NCBI GenBank assembly: GCA_025964465.1
Contig: JAOPYS010000193.1
Location: 1 to 8,283, forward strand
Direction: 5' to 3'
Length of the DNA stretch: 8,283 nucleotides
Origin: Thermoleophilia bacterium
GTDB taxonomy: Bacteria; Actinomycetota; Thermoleophilia; Gaiellales; SKUG01
The translations under genes were made by a program, and so were the position numbers. Shown here one piece after another: positions 6,211 through 8,283 of this stretch. Positions within the stretch are counted from its first letter, which is position 1. Every line of letters starts with the position of its first letter. Below the pieces are notes generated by a model. That model searched no databases, was not told where the DNA came from, and saw only the letters and a program-made list of their open reading frames with translations.

Positions 6211-7788
6211 TCACCCGCACGCCCGCCGCTGCTGGGGATCGGCGACGTCGCGCGTCAGGTCACGTCGCACGAGGACGGACCTGCCACACACCCGTGCCAC
6301 CTCGCGGTAGTGCGCGTCGATGGCGGCGTCCACGCGCCCGTCGTCATCGAGGTGGAACGCGTCGGGGCGATTCCAGCGCACGATCCACGTGGGCGCCCGC
6401 GGCCCCTCCACAGCGTCGAGCAGCGCCGCGCGGATGCCGGGCCGCGTGGTCTGCATCGCGCTCCACAGATAGGCGCCGCGCATCGGCACGCCCGCGTAGT
6501 AGGCGACACCCGGCCGCGCCCAGACGACCTCGAGCTGGTCGCCTGGCTCGGCACTGCGTGCGACGAACTGCCCGACGCGCTGCGCGTCGTCATCGAACTC
6601 CCCCGAGTGCGGCATCCAGCCGCGCGTCGCCGGCCCGACCAGCGCGGCGAGCAGGAGCACCCCGAGGATCCCCCCTCGCGTGCGCGCGCCCGAGGACCGA
6701 AGCGCGATCGCTGCCCCCACGGCGCAGGGTGGGCCCAGCTGCAGCAGGTAGTGAGGCCAGTAGAACCCGCCCCCCAGCACCCCGAACACCGCACCGACCA
6801 GCCAGCCGAGCAGCAGTGCGCGCATCCATCCGCGGCTGCCGCGCGCGATGCCCACGAGCGCCAGCGGCAGGAGCAGCACGAGCCCGGAGGCGACCAGCGG
6901 CAGCACGAGCTGCTGCATCTCGCCCATGCCCTCGGTCGCGGAGCCCTGCGTGGCCTCGCCGATCAACTGCAGGCGGTAGCCGACGACCGCCTCGGCGAGC
7001 TGCGCGAGCCGCCCGGGCTGCAGCGCCGCCCAGCCCGCCACCACGGCCACGGGCGCGATCGCTCCTGCCAGCCACGTGCCCGCGTCGCGCAGGCGCAGGC
7101 CGCGCTCGGGCGCGCCGCGCGCCGCCCAGATCGACGCCGCCAGCGCGGCCAGGCCCGCCACGCCGGCGTCGAGGGCGGACTGCTTGACCAGCACGGCGCA
7201 CGCCGCGAGCACCCCGCTCGCCAGCAGCAAGGTGCGGATGCCGCGCCCGCCCGCGGTCGCCTCGCGCCGGCGCAGCGCGACCAGCAGGGCCAGCACGGCG
7301 GCTGCGGAGGGCACCGAGGCGAGCAGTTCGCCGTAGGTGTGGTCGCCCAGCAGCACCGGTGCCGACGAGATGCACGCTGCCGACACGCCCGCCACCACGG
7401 CACCCCGCGCACCCGCGACGCGCGACCCGATCGCTGCGGCCAGCAGCACGAGGATGGCCGCCGCCAGCGCGCCCAACGCCCGCACGCCGTCGGCGCCGCC
7501 CAGCACGTCGGCGGCGCCGTACGCGAGCGGCAGCAGGGGCGGGCGGTCGAACCAGTAGCTCCCGTACGGTCCAGCGGACGGCAGGCCGCCCGACCCGGAC
7601 AGCCACGCGTGGCCGACGAGCGCGCTTCCCGCCTCGTCGTTGCCGAGCGGGTCGCGCCACCCGGGCACGCGCAGGAGCAGCCCGACGAGCACGGCCCCGG
7701 CCACGGCGCCCCTTGCCCCGCGCCCCACCCGCCCAGCAGCGTGCCCACGCTCGGTCGAGGCGGTCGTCGTCGAGAGGGGAGCGGGCAC
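6211..7788 (-). CDS. GT-C membrane glycosyltransferase (PMT/ArnT-like, family 39 type)
   Basis: This 525-aa protein has roughly ten or more hydrophobic helices in its first about 390 residues, then a soluble domain (about 395-525). The first long loop carries GNDEAG with D51-E52, the acidic pair expected for the GT-C lipid-phosphosugar site, followed by YWFDRPPLLPL (78-88), a variant of the common K-P-P-L motif. LVKQS (200-204) and GFYWPHY (341-347) are also typical of this group. Such enzymes move a sugar from a polyprenyl-phosphate donor to protein, lipid or wall glycan on the outer face; donor and acceptor cannot be told. The GTG at 7788 lacks a Shine-Dalgarno but has TAGCCT six bases upstream, suggesting a leaderless transcript. 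It stands alone, convergent with apbE with 13 bp between stops, so a functional link is not implied. Confidence 0.85.
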   Translation of the reverse strand: MPAPLSTTTASTERGHAAGRVGRGARGAVAGAVLVGLLLRVPGWRDPLGNDEAGSALVGHAWLSGSGGLPSAGPYGSYWFDRPPLLPLAYGAADVLGGADGVRALGALAAAILVLLAAAIGSRVAGARGAVVAGVSAACISSAPVLLGDHTYGELLASVPSAAAVLALLVALRRREATAGGRGIRTLLLASGVLAACAVLVKQSALDAGVAGLAALAASIWAARGAPERGLRLRDAGTWLAGAIAPVAVVAGWAALQPGRLAQLAEAVVGYRLQLIGEATQGSATEGMGEMQQLVLPLVASGLVLLLPLALVGIARGSRGWMRALLLGWLVGAVFGVLGGGFYWPHYLLQLGPPCAVGAAIALRSSGARTRGGILGVLLLAALVGPATRGWMPHSGEFDDDAQRVGQFVARSAEPGDQLEVVWARPGVAYYAGVPMRGAYLWSAMQTTRPGIRAALLDAVEGPRAPTWIVRWNRPDAFHLDDDGRVDAAIDAHYREVARVCGRSVLVRRDLTRDVADPQQRRACG

Positions 7789-7800
7789 CCGCGCAGGCTA
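7789..7800 (-). promoter_or_regulatory. -10 box of a probably leaderless glycosyltransferase transcript
   Basis: On the minus strand TAGCCT (7800-7795) is followed by six bases (7794-7789) and then the GTG at 7788. This is the same geometry as at 3490-3502, and again there is no ribosome binding site. No good -35 is visible 16-18 bp further upstream. Confidence 0.45.
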
Positions 7801-8055
7801 CCGGGCAGCCCAGTCCGGAGCACCACCGAAACGCTCGACCGCCGCCGCCCCCGCGTCGAGAGGCCAGAACTTTGGCCGCGTCCCGGTGCGGACCGTCGCG
7901 AGCGCCCCTGGGCGCCCGTGTCAGTCACCGCCGGCGCGCAGCGCGGCGTGTCAGGCGCACCCGTCAGCGCGTCAATCCCACGCATTCGCGTGCCTCACGC
8001 CCGCGCGCACGCCCCCGGGTGCGCTCCACGTCGCGCTCCAGCAGCCCGCCCCGTT

Positions 8056-8073
8056 CGTTCAGAAAACTGAGCG
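8056..8073. repeat. 7-bp hairpin with AAAA/TTTT loop
   Basis: CGTTCAG (8056-8062) pairs with CTGAGCG (8067-8073), with one T-G wobble, around an AAAA loop. No U-run follows on either strand, and no gene ends nearby, so it is not a standard terminator. An operator or RNA element is possible. Confidence 0.5.
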
Positions 8074-8138
8074 TGCTGCGACTGACGCCCCCGCGAAATT
8101 CCGCAGGCTGCCTTCGTACCGCGCTAATGAAAGCCGTC

Positions 8139-8192
8139 CCGGTTCGGCAAGCGCCAAGAGTGGTATACACGGGCCGTTGCCGGGTGAACCGG
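8139..8192 (+). repeat. Interrupted 12-bp inverted repeat in the leader/promoter of the right-end gene
   Basis: CCGGTTCGGCAA (8139-8150) is complementary to TTGCCG (8177-8182) plus AACCGG (8187-8192), with a 4-nt bulge GGTG and a 26-nt loop. A competing local hairpin, GCCGG-GTGAA-CCGGC (8179-8193), uses the same right arm, so the two folds exclude each other. The loop contains TATACA (8164-8169), preceded by TG one base away, a possible extended -10. The element could be a switching leader RNA or a DNA operator. I could not match it to a known riboswitch class. Confidence 0.5.
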
Positions 8193-8210
8193 CGTCTGTG
8201 TCGAGCGCGT

Positions 8211-8216
8211 GGAGGA
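8211..8216 (+). promoter_or_regulatory. Ribosome binding site of the right-end gene
   Basis: GGAGGA lies 6 nt before the GTG at 8223 and fixes that start. CTGTG (8196-8200) can pair with CACAG (8219-8223), which would place this site in an 18-nt loop with the first base of the start codon in the stem. Confidence 0.75.
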
Positions 8217-8222
8217 ATCACA

Positions 8223-8283
8223 GTGCAGCACCCGAAGACAACCTCGCCCAGCGGCCGCCGACAGTGGGAGCGATGGTTCGTTC
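8223..8283 (+). CDS. 5' end of an unidentified gene (cut by window edge)
   Basis: Twenty codons are visible from the GTG at 8223, reading MQHPKTTSPSGRRQWERWFV. The N-terminus is polar and basic (K5, R12, R13, R17) and turns aromatic/hydrophobic at the very end (WFV), which would suit the n-region of a signal peptide or first membrane helix, but this is too little to classify. The start is supported by a strong ribosome binding site; the nearby GTGs at 8198 and 8209 are not in frame. The long upstream region with repeats suggests it is independently regulated. Confidence 0.6.
   Translation, partial: MQHPKTTSPSGRRQWERWFV

Larger units (their letters stand above)
7801..8222. other. Non-coding region between the glycosyltransferase and the right-end gene
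   Basis: About 420 bp without a convincing gene. Open frames here are Arg/Pro-rich and lack start signals. The right half (about 8050-8170) is visibly more AT-rich than the rest of the window, as expected for control DNA. Inverted repeats seen by eye include GCGTG-CCT-CACGC (7988-8000), CGTTCAG-AAAA-CTGAGCG (8056-8073), an imperfect palindrome GCGAAATTCCGC (8093-8104), and a long interrupted repeat at 8139-8192. It probably holds the promoter and leader of the gene at 8223. Confidence 0.6.

Noticed and set aside
6310..8070. 586-codon plus-strand open frame antisense to the glycosyltransferase
   Set aside because: The translation is Arg/Gln/Pro-rich with no motif, and the opposite strand encodes a coherent GT-C protein over most of the region.
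7964..8221. 85-codon minus-strand frame in the right-hand non-coding region
   Set aside because: It is Arg-rich with no recognisable features and covers the AT-rich control region and repeats of the plus-strand gene at 8223.
8139..8222. Known c-di-AMP, c-di-GMP or cobalamin riboswitch
   Set aside because: A GGTGAACC string recalls part of the c-di-AMP class, but the other conserved blocks of these classes could not be found by eye, so no class is assigned.

Overview
This is a high-GC (visibly about 70% or more), densely coded bacterial window. The genes have strong G/C third-position bias, GTG starts are common, and cistrons overlap. The mix of kaiB/kaiC, a PrsW-type membrane protease, and two starts with a TANNNT box six bases upstream and no Shine-Dalgarno suggests an actinobacterium. 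A Thermoleophilia-like lineage would fit, but that is inference from style and gene content; no rRNA or other marker gene is present. I see no IS element, integron, CRISPR array, tRNA or rRNA.

Layout: (1) 1-558, minus strand: kaiB followed by the 5' part of kaiC, overlapping by GTGA, so a non-cyanobacterial Kai clock/timer locus cut by the window edge. (2) 691-1074, plus strand: a stand-alone response-regulator receiver domain, divergent from kaiBC. The 132-bp gap holds two back-to-back -10 candidates and a central dyad. (3) 1082-3439, minus strand: a three-gene operon of an AadA-like nucleotidyltransferase, an unrecognised 142-aa protein and a PrsW-family protease. Gene spacings are +4 bp and a 4-bp ATGA overlap. 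(4) 3502-6197, plus strand: a three-gene flavin electron-transfer operon. It encodes a ferric-reductase/NOX-like two-haem membrane flavoprotein, a membrane-anchored FMN-binding protein with a covalent flavinylation motif, and an ApbE flavin transferase. All three cistrons overlap. (5) 6211-7788, minus strand: a GT-C (PMT/ArnT-like) membrane glycosyltransferase, convergent with apbE. (6) 7789-8222: 434 bp without a convincing gene, carrying several inverted repeats. (7) 8223-end: the first 20 codons of a plus-strand gene with a strong ribosome binding site.

Two parts look like real systems. The kaiBC/receiver pair probably shares a control region and may be one timing/signalling unit. The 3502-6197 operon encodes a complete transmembrane path: NAD(P)H to FAD to two haems to a covalently bound FMN on the outer face, plus the enzyme that attaches the FMN. 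The family types are known. The less usual points are the compact ApbE without a visible export signal and with Glu in place of the usual metal-site Asp, the apparently leaderless start of the operon, and the unknown protein coupled to PrsW.
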